In this document: piece by piece, positions 6,495-15,609 of the stretch
Layout: each line of letters opens with the position of its first letter
How positions within the stretch are numbered: position 1 is the first letter of the stretch
Assembly: GCA_031254315.1 (NCBI GenBank)
Contig: JAIRUQ010000116.1
Span: 1 to 41,569 of the forward strand
DNA length: 41,569 bases
From: Treponema sp.
GTDB lineage: Bacteria; Spirochaetota; Spirochaetia; Treponematales; Breznakiellaceae
Direction of reading: 5' to 3'
Notes under the pieces: generated by a model
Seen by the model: only the letters and a program-made list of their open reading frames with translations
Database searches by the model: none
Told to the model about the DNA's origin: nothing
Position numbers and translations under genes: made by a program

Positions 6495-9400
6495 ATGAAG
6501 AAATCCATAGTTTTTCTGCTGTTTTTTATAATTCTCAGCACTGTGGTTTGGGGGCAGACTACATATACATGGATCGGTAATCTTATCCCCGACTATGAAT
6601 GGGCTGATTCTGACAATTGGGACAGAGTTCCTCCAGCTACGCCGGAAACTTTCCCTGGTGAAGATGATGACGATGCTTATGTAGTCTTTAATTCTGCCGA
6701 ATCCGGTACACATAATTTTGAAAGCGGCATAACTATAGCCACTCTTGAAATTAATACTGAGTTAACAGCTAAATTTACTGCCCCCGGTGATTTTTTTAAT
6801 GTGGATGATTTACTTATATTAAATGATAATTTTGCTCTTTCAGAGGGAACAATAAATATTCAGAATTTAACTGTTGGCGCTGACGGCGAATTTCCTGCGG
6901 CAAATGCCGGGAGCCTTCGTATGAATGGAGCGCCTATAATAGTTTCGTCAACAGAAGTAATAATAAATCCGTCTGCTAATGTAGTAATAGGAAACATTAC
7001 CGCACCTAATCATGACATAATAATTAATTCCTCAAACGGAAACGTTACTATAACCGGTAATATAACAGGCGGAGAAATTAATTTAACTGCCTCAGGCGGA
7101 AACATTATTATAAATGGCAATATAACAGGCTCACAAGTCAGCGTAAGTGGAACCAGCACAATAAACGCGGATATTACTACGACCGCTACGCAAGTATATG
7201 GTGCGGTAACTCTTGGCGGCGCGGGACACACTCTGACAGGTTCAACCGTAACGTTAGGCAATATTACAGGCGGCGGTTTTTCTTTGACAATTGCCGGAAA
7301 CGCCGTATTAAACGGTGGCAATGTCGATTCATTGCAGATAACAGGAGACGCCGTATTTCAAACTGCGTCTCTAACTGCCGGTTCTGTCAGCGTAACCGGA
7401 GACGCTGAGTTTCAAGCCGCGCTTAGCGCCGCCTCTGTTGTCGTAACCGGAAACAGCGAAATAAACGCGAACATTACCACAACCGCTACGCAAGTGTATG
7501 GTACTGTAACTCTTGGCGGCGCGGGAACGCGAACACTGACAGGCACAACCGTAACCTTAGGTGCAATTACAGGCGGCGCTATTCCGTTGACAATTGCTGG
7601 AAACGCCGTATTAAACGGCGGCGCTGTCGGCGCATTGCAGATAAACGGAAACGCTGTATTTCAAACCGCGCCTTTAACTGCCGGCTCTGTCAACGTAACC
7701 GGAACCGCTGAGTTTCAAGCCGCGCTTAGCGCCGCTGATGTCAGTGTAACCGGAAACAGCGTAATAAACGCGAATGTTACCACAACCGCTACGCAAGTGT
7801 ACGGTACTGTAACTCTTGGCGGCGCGGGAACGCGAACCCTGACAGGTACAACCGTAACATTAGGTGCAATTACAGGCGGCGGTTTTTCGCTGACAGTTGA
7901 CGGAAACGCTGTATTAAACGGCGGCAATGTTGGTGCGTTGCAGGTAACCGGAAACGCCAGATTTCAAACTGCGCTACTTACTGCCGGTTCTGTCAGCGTA
8001 ACAGGAAACGCTGAGTTTCAGAGTGCGCTTAATGCGACTTCTGTCAGCATAGCCGGAACCAGTTCGATAAATGCAGGCGTTGCTATTCACACAACAGGCA
8101 GTCAAACATATAGCGGAGCTATAACTTTGACCGGAACAGGCGATATAGAATTAGTCTCGGACAGCGGCAGTGTCTCTACCGGTGCGGGCATTACCGGAAC
8201 GACCGTAACAACCGGTACGGGGCTTAGTATTTCCGCAGGAAGTGACATTAACCTCACAAATAGTATTAACGCCCGTAATATAATTTTACGGGCAAACGGT
8301 GATGTAACAATTACAGGCATTGGAAATATAGTAGCAGGCGACGTCCCTTTACCTCCGGGGCTTTGCGATTATGCGGTTCCTAATGTAGTAATATATATTA
8401 AAGCCGATAGCTTTGTTTCAAGTGGTTTTACAGGGATAATTACTCCGGGAACATCAGGAGTGCTTTGCCTTGATGTAAATACTTCTGATCTGGATTCTGC
8501 AAAAGTTAATGGCAGTTTCCACATACATACTCCTCCCGTACATCTGATCTATTCCGAATCAGTCCCGCCTGATTTAGCTTCTCTATTATATGATTGGGTA
8601 AATCCTTTAACAGACAATAGCACAAGTTTTACTGTTCAACCCGGTTCTAATATTTATATTGTTGATGTTGGAGAAAACCTGAATGGTGAAATAACATTTA
8701 TTGTAGATGGGAATGGGTATATAGAAATTCGTGGAAGTTATAAAGCGCCCGGTCTTATTCTTACCCCCGGAATCGGAGGTGTAAACCTTGTTGGCGCTGA
8801 TATTGAACTTACCACCGGTCCTTTCAGCTCAGGCGGCAGGCAGGTAACATTGCGCACACCCGCAAGCAGTATAACAGCGCCAAACATTACTTTGGGCGCG
8901 ATTACAGCTAACGGCAATTCTTTAACTTTAACAGGAAACGCCGTACTGAATGGCGCTACCGGATTACAGATATTGACTGTAACCGGAAACAGTACGATAA
9001 ACGCTGATATTTCCTCAACCGGAGCTCAAACATATACCGGGTCTGTAACATTGGGCAATACAGCCAATCCTTTAAATTTAACCGCGAACAGCGGAAGTTT
9101 AATTACATTTGGAAGTACCGTAACCGGTACTAATAATTCACGCGCATTAGCCGTAACGAATGCGAATGTTATATTTAACGGAGCAGTTAGCAGTCTGGCA
9201 AGTATTGCGGTAGGCGGCGGCGGAAGCGTTACGATAAATGCGGGAACAATAACCACAACAACAGGCGGACAAACTTATTCCGGTACTGTTAATCTTGGCG
9301 CTAATGTAAACTTTACAGGAAATGCTAATACTTTGATTAGTTTTGAGAACATTGTAAACGGCGTGTTTGATTTAACTGTAACAACAGCGAATGTCCAATT

Positions 9401-12400
9401 TAATAATACAGTTACATCAAACAACCTGAATGTAACTAGCGGAAGGACAATTTTGAATGGCGATATTACCATTAACGCCGGGGCAATTACTTTCAATCAG
9501 CTTGAGACAATGAGCGGCGGAACGGTAACAATAAACAACAGCGCCCTGTATACACAAAATGGCGTTGTTACAGCAAGCGGTATTTTTAGTCAGACAGGAA
9601 GCGGAGATGTTTCACTTTCCGGTAATATTACCGCGACAAGTCCTGTAAGAGCGAATGCAAAACTCAGTTTTTCAAGTGAAATAACGCTTGTCAGTGATGT
9701 AGTTTTTACCGTGCCGTCAACAGGCGGATTTGTTGATCTTATGTCAGTTGTAATGAGTAACAGCAGACAGCTTTCGTTTGCCGGAGGTACGGAGACGGAA
9801 ACGCTTGAGATAAGCCAAACACCGGGAACATTAGGCAATATTACAATTAAAGAGGGAAGTTATGCAGTGATAAAAAGCGGAATAGCTATAACACAGAATG
9901 ATGGCAGAACTCTTTCCCTTGAGAGAGACGCCGTTCTTGATATAAGCGCGGGTTCATGGCACATAGGAGCCGGAGCGCTCACCTCTGATGATTTTGCGGG
10001 TGTAAACGGCACTTTAACTCTTGGTACGCAATCGAAGCTGACAACCTCAGACCTTAATTTAACAGGAAGTACATTCACTGTAAACAATAGCGGATGGGCA
10101 ACAATTGCAGTAAAAGGCGACTTAGATGTATCGGCTGTTAATTTTAATAATGCCAATCTTCCCCGCCTCATTTTTGAAATGATAGGAAACGGAACGCAAA
10201 GTTTAAACGCTCAAAGAATTGGAAGTCTTCATATAAAACCCGGCTCACGAACAAACTTGAGCGGCGATCTTGAAATTTTGGGTGAAGTAGAGATTAAATA
10301 TAGAAATATTCCAGCCGGTCCATTTGGCGTTCTTAATGCCGGAAGCCACAACATTATAATGTACTCGGGATTAAGTGAAACAAAAAATTTGAATGGGACT
10401 AATACTACTGTAAGCGTCGGTCGCTGGAGAATAATTGACGCGCCTGAAAGTATTTCTTCGGCTGTTGTTACGACATATACCATGAACGCCTTCTTACAGG
10501 ACGAAGATGCGGGAATTGAATTCAAAAGAGCGTCTCCTTCTGGCAGAAGCTTTTTTGAAATTATCGGCAATACGGTATGGCAAAAATTTAAATGCACGGA
10601 AGGCGGTGTTGTTTTTCAGTTTTCCACGCATCCGGATCAACATATCTTTACTAATACATTTGAAATCAGAGGAAGCGCAGGTAATCCTATAACTCTTACA
10701 AGGTACATCGATCCTTCAGATTTGACTAAAACCGGCTGGAGATATATTTATGATAATAATTATATGCCGCCGGGTGCGGTTGACGGCGCACCTGTGGATA
10801 ATAGTCTTCCAACCGTTCCTGCTCCAAGTAATTTAAAAGGGAATGTAAATGAAGTAATAAAATTCTGGAATTTTAATCTTGTTACAACAGGTTTTGAATT
10901 AACTCCTCTAATGGATATTAGTTATGCTGATATTTATTTTAGCCATGCGTGGAACCAGACTATACAAATATCATCCCAGCAGATGAATTTAAAAGCAGTT
11001 CCATTCTACAGAGCTTCAGGGACAGGCGGTAATCCGCCAAGAACAGGCTGTTTTAATTACGGCTGGATAGAAATAAGAAAAATTATTTACAGTTTTGTTG
11101 AGGATAGCAATGGGAACGGTAAAGTTGACCGTATACGCGTACAAACCAGTATGCCTTTGAATGGTATTTTTACAGGATTCCGCGTGTCTGTAGAAGGTTA
11201 TACTGTTCGCGGAACAGACGGTTATGAGATGGTCGATGTTCGTACCGGTGACAGTGATGATATATACTCTTTCTATATATATCTTGAAGAAAAAAGTCCG
11301 TACCTTTATGACGGTCAACCTCTCTCATGGCGCGTAACACAGAATGATTCTCTGAAAGATACAACCAGTCAGCCTTTTCTTGTCGGTGATCCCAGAGACG
11401 GCGAAATTTTTGTGACTATAAATACAATTCCTCCAAGAATCAGCTATGCTCTTACACTGCCCGGGCATGATGAAACGTATGTACGAATGTCCCAGCCTGT
11501 TACAGGCGCTTTAATAGTAGGCGGAAACGCTAATGATTTTACTGTTCAACAGACAGCGCCGCCGCCGGATTACGAACTTGATAGGTTCACTTTGAGTGAG
11601 ACTCTTCCGGCTTTTGGCGCATTAAGCTACCGTCTTAAACTGGATTCAAATCCAAGTGTTTCAGATTTAGCCAATCTTGCTCGAATTGGAGATGTTCCCG
11701 TCACATCCTTTACCATGCAAGGGTTAATGAACTTTTCGGTACGTGCTATTGACTGGAGTGATGAATTAGCCGATCCAGCCGCATACATGTATTATCCTTC
11801 GCCAAGATATCCCAAAGACTGGAACTATTCGGAATATGCTGAATATGCAGGTAACGGTCATATTGACGGTTTGTCTCCTGATGATGATGAAAGCCTTAAA
11901 GATGAAATATTTATACCTCCTTATCAGCTTTTAACGCCTGAAATGATGAGAATGTTGGAAGATTATGCTACAGGAGACATTTCCGCTAAAGTAACGCCTA
12001 GCGCGTTCTCAGGCGGTGGCAATATTGTAACGCGCCGTAGTACCGATGTGCTTGTATCAAGACCTCTTGAAGATGCAAGCAGTGATGATTATTTTGCCTT
12101 GCCTGAATGGGCAAGGCACGCTACTGATTCCGGCGGTAGTTCTCCTGATCCGTTAAATGCCATGGGAACTGTTTGGGAATTTAACGGAACAAAATTTCTG
12201 GAAGAGTCCGATGACGATATTACTTTGCAAGCGAGGATTCTCAACATTACTGAATTCAACGGTTTAAATTTAAGGTTGTTCTATGGTTTTAATGTTCCCG
12301 CTGAAGATCGCAATCCTGCGGAAGGCGCGGTTTCAGGCAGGAATTCGGGAGGCTTGTGGCTTCCTAGAACATCTGTGAATCCATTTTTTAACATTGTTCC

Positions 12401-12971
12401 AAGTGAAACTGTTGATTTTGATACAGGTCTTCTTGGCTTTTATTCCGGCGGAGGTTCATCGTCTTCTTTAACGCCTGTGAATCACTTGGTTGAATTTAAC
12501 ATACCGGCAAACAGTTTTTCAAGCGGCGGAAAAGTAGAGTTCTTTTTTAGGCTTGAAGGGGATCCATCCGCTGATCCAAATTTATTTATCGCTCGTCTTG
12601 ATGCGCCGCCTGGTGTAGTCCCAAGCAACTGGTTTGAGCTTGTGCGTCCGTTTAGTTTTGATATTCAGAATGTACGACGACAGCGCGGCGGCGTTACAAT
12701 TTTGAATAATGTTATCAATCCGGTTATTGGAGATGTTACATATCTGCGTTACAGCCTTGTGCGCCCTGGCAGAGTTACAATTCAGGTTTACACTCTGGAT
12801 GGAACATTAGTCAAATCTTTAGTACGCAATGAACAGCGTGCGGCAGGAGAATGGACAGAAAGCTGGAACGGAACCAATAACGGAGGAAACCCGGTCGCCC
12901 GCGGAATGTACTTTATTCGTGTTGTAGGACCTGATATTGACGAAATAAGAAAAGTAATGGTTATAAGATAG
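6495..12971 (+). CDS. Giant repeat-rich secreted surface protein (adhesin-like) with FlgD/T9SS-like C-terminal domain
   Basis: This is a 2158-residue exported protein. A signal peptide (MKKSIVFLLFFIILSTVVWG) is followed by a W-x-G ... NW module (TYTWIGNLIPDYEWADSDNW) of the type seen in autotransporter and passenger proteins. A long Gly/Thr/Asn-rich beta-helix region follows, with tandem ~100-residue repeats (7137-8160) and more degenerate copies to about 9500. The C-terminal half is more complex. It contains an acidic Asn/Gly loop (EDSNGNGKVDRIRVQ) and ends in a FlgD Ig-like / T9SS-type fold (LRYSLVRPGRVTIQVYTLDG ... GMYFIRVV ... KVMVIR). It probably sits on the cell surface or is shed, possibly for adhesion or fibre binding. 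An ATG at 6495 follows a TTG at 6492; AAGGAAA lies 11-15 bases upstream. A TATAAT is at 6417-6422. The stop overlaps era. Ligand unknown. Confidence 0.88.
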   Translation: MKKSIVFLLFFIILSTVVWGQTTYTWIGNLIPDYEWADSDNWDRVPPATPETFPGEDDDDAYVVFNSAESGTHNFESGITIATLEINTELTAKFTAPGDFFNVDDLLILNDNFALSEGTINIQNLTVGADGEFPAANAGSLRMNGAPIIVSSTEVIINPSANVVIGNITAPNHDIIINSSNGNVTITGNITGGEINLTASGGNIIINGNITGSQVSVSGTSTINADITTTATQVYGAVTLGGAGHTLTGSTVTLGNITGGGFSLTIAGNAVLNGGNVDSLQITGDAVFQTASLTAGSVSVTGDAEFQAALSAASVVVTGNSEINANITTTATQVYGTVTLGGAGTRTLTGTTVTLGAITGGAIPLTIAGNAVLNGGAVGALQINGNAVFQTAPLTAGSVNVTGTAEFQAALSAADVSVTGNSVINANVTTTATQVYGTVTLGGAGTRTLTGTTVTLGAITGGGFSLTVDGNAVLNGGNVGALQVTGNARFQTALLTAGSVSVTGNAEFQSALNATSVSIAGTSSINAGVAIHTTGSQTYSGAITLTGTGDIELVSDSGSVSTGAGITGTTVTTGTGLSISAGSDINLTNSINARNIILRANGDVTITGIGNIVAGDVPLPPGLCDYAVPNVVIYIKADSFVSSGFTGIITPGTSGVLCLDVNTSDLDSAKVNGSFHIHTPPVHLIYSESVPPDLASLLYDWVNPLTDNSTSFTVQPGSNIYIVDVGENLNGEITFIVDGNGYIEIRGSYKAPGLILTPGIGGVNLVGADIELTTGPFSSGGRQVTLRTPASSITAPNITLGAITANGNSLTLTGNAVLNGATGLQILTVTGNSTINADISSTGAQTYTGSVTLGNTANPLNLTANSGSLITFGSTVTGTNNSRALAVTNANVIFNGAVSSLASIAVGGGGSVTINAGTITTTTGGQTYSGTVNLGANVNFTGNANTLISFENIVNGVFDLTVTTANVQFNNTVTSNNLNVTSGRTILNGDITINAGAITFNQLETMSGGTVTINNSALYTQNGVVTASGIFSQTGSGDVSLSGNITATSPVRANAKLSFSSEITLVSDVVFTVPSTGGFVDLMSVVMSNSRQLSFAGGTETETLEISQTPGTLGNITIKEGSYAVIKSGIAITQNDGRTLSLERDAVLDISAGSWHIGAGALTSDDFAGVNGTLTLGTQSKLTTSDLNLTGSTFTVNNSGWATIAVKGDLDVSAVNFNNANLPRLIFEMIGNGTQSLNAQRIGSLHIKPGSRTNLSGDLEILGEVEIKYRNIPAGPFGVLNAGSHNIIMYSGLSETKNLNGTNTTVSVGRWRIIDAPESISSAVVTTYTMNAFLQDEDAGIEFKRASPSGRSFFEIIGNTVWQKFKCTEGGVVFQFSTHPDQHIFTNTFEIRGSAGNPITLTRYIDPSDLTKTGWRYIYDNNYMPPGAVDGAPVDNSLPTVPAPSNLKGNVNEVIKFWNFNLVTTGFELTPLMDISYADIYFSHAWNQTIQISSQQMNLKAVPFYRASGTGGNPPRTGCFNYGWIEIRKIIYSFVEDSNGNGKVDRIRVQTSMPLNGIFTGFRVSVEGYTVRGTDGYEMVDVRTGDSDDIYSFYIYLEEKSPYLYDGQPLSWRVTQNDSLKDTTSQPFLVGDPRDGEIFVTINTIPPRISYALTLPGHDETYVRMSQPVTGALIVGGNANDFTVQQTAPPPDYELDRFTLSETLPAFGALSYRLKLDSNPSVSDLANLARIGDVPVTSFTMQGLMNFSVRAIDWSDELADPAAYMYYPSPRYPKDWNYSEYAEYAGNGHIDGLSPDDDESLKDEIFIPPYQLLTPEMMRMLEDYATGDISAKVTPSAFSGGGNIVTRRSTDVLVSRPLEDASSDDYFALPEWARHATDSGGSSPDPLNAMGTVWEFNGTKFLEESDDDITLQARILNITEFNGLNLRLFYGFNVPAEDRNPAEGAVSGRNSGGLWLPRTSVNPFFNIVPSETVDFDTGLLGFYSGGGSSSSLTPVNHLVEFNIPANSFSSGGKVEFFFRLEGDPSADPNLFIARLDAPPGVVPSNWFELVRPFSFDIQNVRRQRGGVTILNNVINPVIGDVTYLRYSLVRPGRVTIQVYTLDGTLVKSLVRNEQRAAGEWTESWNGTNNGGNPVARGMYFIRVVGPDIDEIRKVMVIR
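7137..8160 (+). repeat. Tandem ~300-bp coding repeats in the giant surface protein
   Basis: Three in-frame units start at 7137 (300 bp), 7437 (303 bp) and 7740 (303 bp), and a partial fourth starts at 8043. Each encodes about 100 residues. Landmarks are INA[D/N][I/V]TTTATQVYG, TVTLGGAG, ITGG, GNAVLNGG, a FQTA-type block and an EFQ(A/S)AL block. The units are close at DNA level, so they are recent or homogenised duplications. Inside each unit are shorter 20-25 residue sub-repeats, as expected of a beta-helix coil. Confidence 0.88.
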
Positions 12972-13861
12972 TGCAGTCAAAAAAAAGCGGCTTTGCCGCA
13001 ATCATCGGGCGACCAAGCGTAGGAAAATCAACTCTCCTTAACAGAATGTGCGGCGAAAAGGTCGCTATTGTAAGCATAGTGCCGCAGACAACGCGTAACG
13101 CGATACGGGGAATAGTCAACCGCGACGAAGGGCAGTTGATCTTTATTGATACTCCCGGCAGACATTCAAGCGAAAAAAAAATTAATAAAAAACTGATGGA
13201 AGTTTCAAGCCGCGCCCTTAATGAGAGCGATCTTGTTCTGTATGTTCTTGACGCAAGCAGAGCTCCCGGCAAAGAGGAGGAAGAAATCGCCGCTCTTCTT
13301 GCGCCGTTATCAGAAAAAGTTATAGCCGCCGTAAACAAAACTGACGCTCCCGGCGCAGATGTTAACCGCGCGAAAGAATTTCTTTCACAGTGGCTACCAT
13401 CATTGGCAAGTGAACGCATTTTCGCTGTTTCCGCTAATACAGGCTCATGCGTTGACGAACTTCTTTCCGCGCTTTTTGCTCTCGCGCCCGAAGGCGACGC
13501 TCTTTACGGCGAAGAGTACTACACAGATCAAGAGACAGAGTTTCGCATTGCGGAAATTATCCGCGAACAGGCGATAAACCGTCTTAGGCAGGAATTGCCC
13601 CATTCGCTGTATGTGGACATTGCCGACATGGAGCTAAAAGGCGAAAAACTTTTTGTGCGCTCATTTATCATAGTTGAACGCGAATCACAAAAAGGTATGG
13701 TTGTCGGCAAGGGCGGAGAGATGATCAAGGCGATACGCCTTGGAGCGTTAAAAGAGCTAAAACGTATCTTTGAATGGAAAATCGACCTTGATCTGCGCGT
13801 AAAAACAGGCAAAGACTGGCGGCACAACGACCGCACGCTTAAAAAAATAATTGACAGATAA
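12971..13861 (+). CDS. era: GTPase Era
   Basis: Era is an essential GTPase that binds the 3' end of 16S rRNA and helps 30S assembly. The 296 residues carry the G1 motif GRPSVGKS (13-20), the QTTR switch I, DTPG (60-63) and NKTD (122-125). A C-terminal KH domain has GKGG at 246-249. The length is normal. The start is GTG at 12971, whose G is the last base of the TAG stop of the giant surface-protein gene (TAGTG). Its ribosome site must therefore lie within that gene, and only weak purine-rich sequence is there. Expression is probably coupled to that gene or to an internal promoter. A MITE-like element follows 12 bases after the stop. Confidence 0.97.
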   Translation: MQSKKSGFAAIIGRPSVGKSTLLNRMCGEKVAIVSIVPQTTRNAIRGIVNRDEGQLIFIDTPGRHSSEKKINKKLMEVSSRALNESDLVLYVLDASRAPGKEEEEIAALLAPLSEKVIAAVNKTDAPGADVNRAKEFLSQWLPSLASERIFAVSANTGSCVDELLSALFALAPEGDALYGEEYYTDQETEFRIAEIIREQAINRLRQELPHSLYVDIADMELKGEKLFVRSFIIVERESQKGMVVGKGGEMIKAIRLGALKELKRIFEWKIDLDLRVKTGKDWRHNDRTLKKIIDR

Positions 13862-13873
13862 TAACAGAATTTT

Positions 13874-14128
13874 AACTAGCAGTCTGTAATAAGTAAATAT
13901 TTACAAAACATTCTTTCGCAAAAAATCTCACACAAAGGCGCAAAGGCACGGAGAATGGCGTTTAATTTGTCAAAGGCGCATCTCCTTCCATTCTTTTCTT
14001 TGATTTCTAATGAAGAAAAAGCTCGAAGAATACGCTCAGCCTTCCTTTCTTCCCCTTTGTGCCTTTGTGCCTCCGTGTGAGGTCTTTGGCGAATAATGTA
14101 AACTTTTAGTTGGGACAGACTACCAGTT
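13874..14128. mobile_element. MITE-like element, CACAAAGGCAC family, copy A
   Basis: This is a ~255-bp non-coding element between the convergent era and thrH genes. Its ends are inverted repeats: AACTAGCAGTCTGT on the left, and ACAGACTACCAGTT on the right. Inside these are subterminal inverted arms rich in CACAAAGGC(A/G) words. The reverse complement of copy B (24205-24435) matches it closely over about 165 bp, including the central part (GATTTCTAATGAAGAA, ACGCTCAGCCTTCC). TTTAACTAG occurs at 13871-13879 and 14131-14139 and could be a target duplication. No transposase is encoded. Confidence 0.8.
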
Positions 14129-14146
14129 TATTTAACTAGAAAAGTG

Positions 14147-14752
14147 TTAATTAACTAAAAAACTGTTAATTTCTTCAAGCATATCGTCAAATGTATCGTA
14201 ACATTTAAGGTCTGAGCATTTTTCCCTGATTGCCTGAGGAGCGCGGAACAAACAGCCGCTATCAGCTTCGCGGATCATTGCAAGGTCGTTAAAAGAATCG
14301 CCTGCGGCAAAAATGCGCATATTCATCGATTTAAAAGCCTTTACAGCTTCTCTTTTACCGTTTTGTTGGCGCAATGCGTACCCTGTAACATTTCCGTCGC
14401 CGTCAATTTTAAGTGAATTGCAAAGCAGGGTGGGAAATGACAACTTTGCCATAAGAGGCTGGGCGAATTGCTCAAAGGTATCGGAGAGGATAACCAGTTG
14501 AGTCTTTTCGCGCAAAGTACGGGCAAAATCAACCGCTCCGCTCAGAGGCTCCATGCCGCTTATGACCCGTTGAATGTCGGCAAGTTTTAAGTTGTTTTTT
14601 TTGAGCAGGTCGAGACGGAAGTTCATCAATTTATCGTAATCGGGTTCATCCCTTGTTGTCCTGCGAAGTTCGGGTATACCGGTAGCTTCCGCGAAAGAAA
14701 TCCAGATTTCGGGAACGAGAACCCCTTCAAGGTCAAGACACACCATGTTCAT
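14147..14752 (-). CDS. thrH: ThrH-type phosphoserine phosphatase / homoserine phosphotransferase
   Basis: ThrH is a HAD-family enzyme that dephosphorylates phosphoserine and can pass the phosphate to homoserine, linking serine and threonine synthesis. The 201 residues show HAD motif I as D-L-E-G (D7, E9), motif II SDTF and motif III GDSFND. The family-specific blocks CLDLEGVLVPEIW, TTRDEPDYDKLM, SQ/AQPLMAKLSFPTLLC and AFKSM are present. The length is typical. It is divergent from birA with only 20 bases between the two start codons. On the minus strand TATTAT lies six bases before the ATG and no Shine-Dalgarno is visible, so a leaderless mRNA is likely. Confidence 0.93.
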   Translation of the reverse strand: MNMVCLDLEGVLVPEIWISFAEATGIPELRRTTRDEPDYDKLMNFRLDLLKKNNLKLADIQRVISGMEPLSGAVDFARTLREKTQLVILSDTFEQFAQPLMAKLSFPTLLCNSLKIDGDGNVTGYALRQQNGKREAVKAFKSMNMRIFAAGDSFNDLAMIREADSGCLFRAPQAIREKCSDLKCYDTFDDMLEEINSFLVN

Positions 14753-14763
14753 GAAGGTATAAT
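14735..14763 (+). promoter_or_regulatory. birA promoter, AAGACA-17-TATAAT, overlapping the thrH start
   Basis: A perfect TATAAT (14758-14763) has AAGACA 17 bp upstream (14735-14740), which lies inside the thrH coding region. The birA ATG is at 14773, nine bases after the box, so the transcript would have almost no leader. The same box read on the other strand (TATTAT, 14764-14759) sits just before the thrH start. Confidence 0.6.
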
Positions 14764-14772
14764 ATCACAAGT

Positions 14773-15609
14773 ATGGTAACTTTGAAAATAGACAATCCAT
14801 TCAATGCGCCTGTATATCACGAAGATACTGTTACAAGCACTATGGCTGTTTCCCGTCAGCTTGCTATTGAGGGTAGTGTGCATGGTACTGTTATAATGGC
14901 GGATTTTCAGTCAGCCGGTCGGGGTCGCATTCATAACAGGACATGGGAGATGGAAAGGAAGATGAGCCTCCCTTTTACGCTCCTGTTGCGTTTTCCCGTC
15001 ATTGAAGAAATCCCGTCCGCGTTGACATTACGCGTGGGGCTTGCGGCATCTCTCGCTATCGAAGATTTTGCTCCGTCTTTAAGAGGCTCGGTCTTCGTAA
15101 AATGGCCTAACGATATAATGATTGGCTCAAAAAAGACAGCCGGTATTCTCTGCGAGGCGGACGGCGGAAATGTACATCTTGGGATCGGTATCAATGTGGC
15201 GCAAAAAGAATTTCCGTCTCATCTTAAAGAAAAAGCCGCAAGCATCGCTCTTTCCTCCGGTATGCGCATAACATCAGATGATCGTTTTATTTTACTGGAA
15301 AAAATTCTCTGCTCACTTTACGATGAACTGGGAGCGGCTCAAACCAACAAAGACGACTGGAAATCCCGCCTTGAACAGCGGCTCTACAAAAAAGGACAAC
15401 AGGTGATTTTCATAGACGGCGCGGCTGATTCCGGCAACGAAGTGAGAGGAACCCTTGTCGGAATAGGGCAGTGCGGCGAACTTTTAATAATACCTGACGG
15501 AGAGACAACCGCTCACCCTTTCATTACCGGAGAATTAAAGACAAATTGTTCAAGAAGAATATTAACCACAGAGGACACGGAGAACACGGAGGAAGAGAAA
15601 GAAATCTAA
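14773..15609 (+). CDS. birA: Biotin--[acetyl-CoA-carboxylase] ligase (monofunctional)
   Basis: BirA attaches biotin to the carrier lysine of biotin-dependent enzymes. The 278 residues contain the ATP/biotin loop (SAGRGR, 47-52), K-W-P-N-D at 110-114 and GIGIN at 137-141. A C-terminal SH3-like domain (VRGTLVGIGQCGELLII) follows. There is no N-terminal helix-turn-helix, so it is the ligase only and not a repressor. The last ~18 residues (RRILTTEDTENTEEEKEI) are encoded by the left arm of a dispersed intergenic repeat that begins at about 15561. They are an acquired tail rather than part of the fold. The start is ATG at 14773 with no Shine-Dalgarno and a TATAAT nine bases upstream. Confidence 0.94.
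   Translation: MVTLKIDNPFNAPVYHEDTVTSTMAVSRQLAIEGSVHGTVIMADFQSAGRGRIHNRTWEMERKMSLPFTLLLRFPVIEEIPSALTLRVGLAASLAIEDFAPSLRGSVFVKWPNDIMIGSKKTAGILCEADGGNVHLGIGINVAQKEFPSHLKEKAASIALSSGMRITSDDRFILLEKILCSLYDELGAAQTNKDDWKSRLEQRLYKKGQQVIFIDGAADSGNEVRGTLVGIGQCGELLIIPDGETTAHPFITGELKTNCSRRILTTEDTENTEEEKEI

Noticed and set aside
7137-8160. Regular repeats considered as a CRISPR array
   Set aside because: The repeat unit is ~300 bp, coding and in frame, with no short repeat/spacer alternation and no cas genes.
7010-9838. A series of minus-strand frames of 70-100 codons within the giant gene
   Set aside because: All are antisense shadows of the tandem repeats, with repeating spurious sequence.
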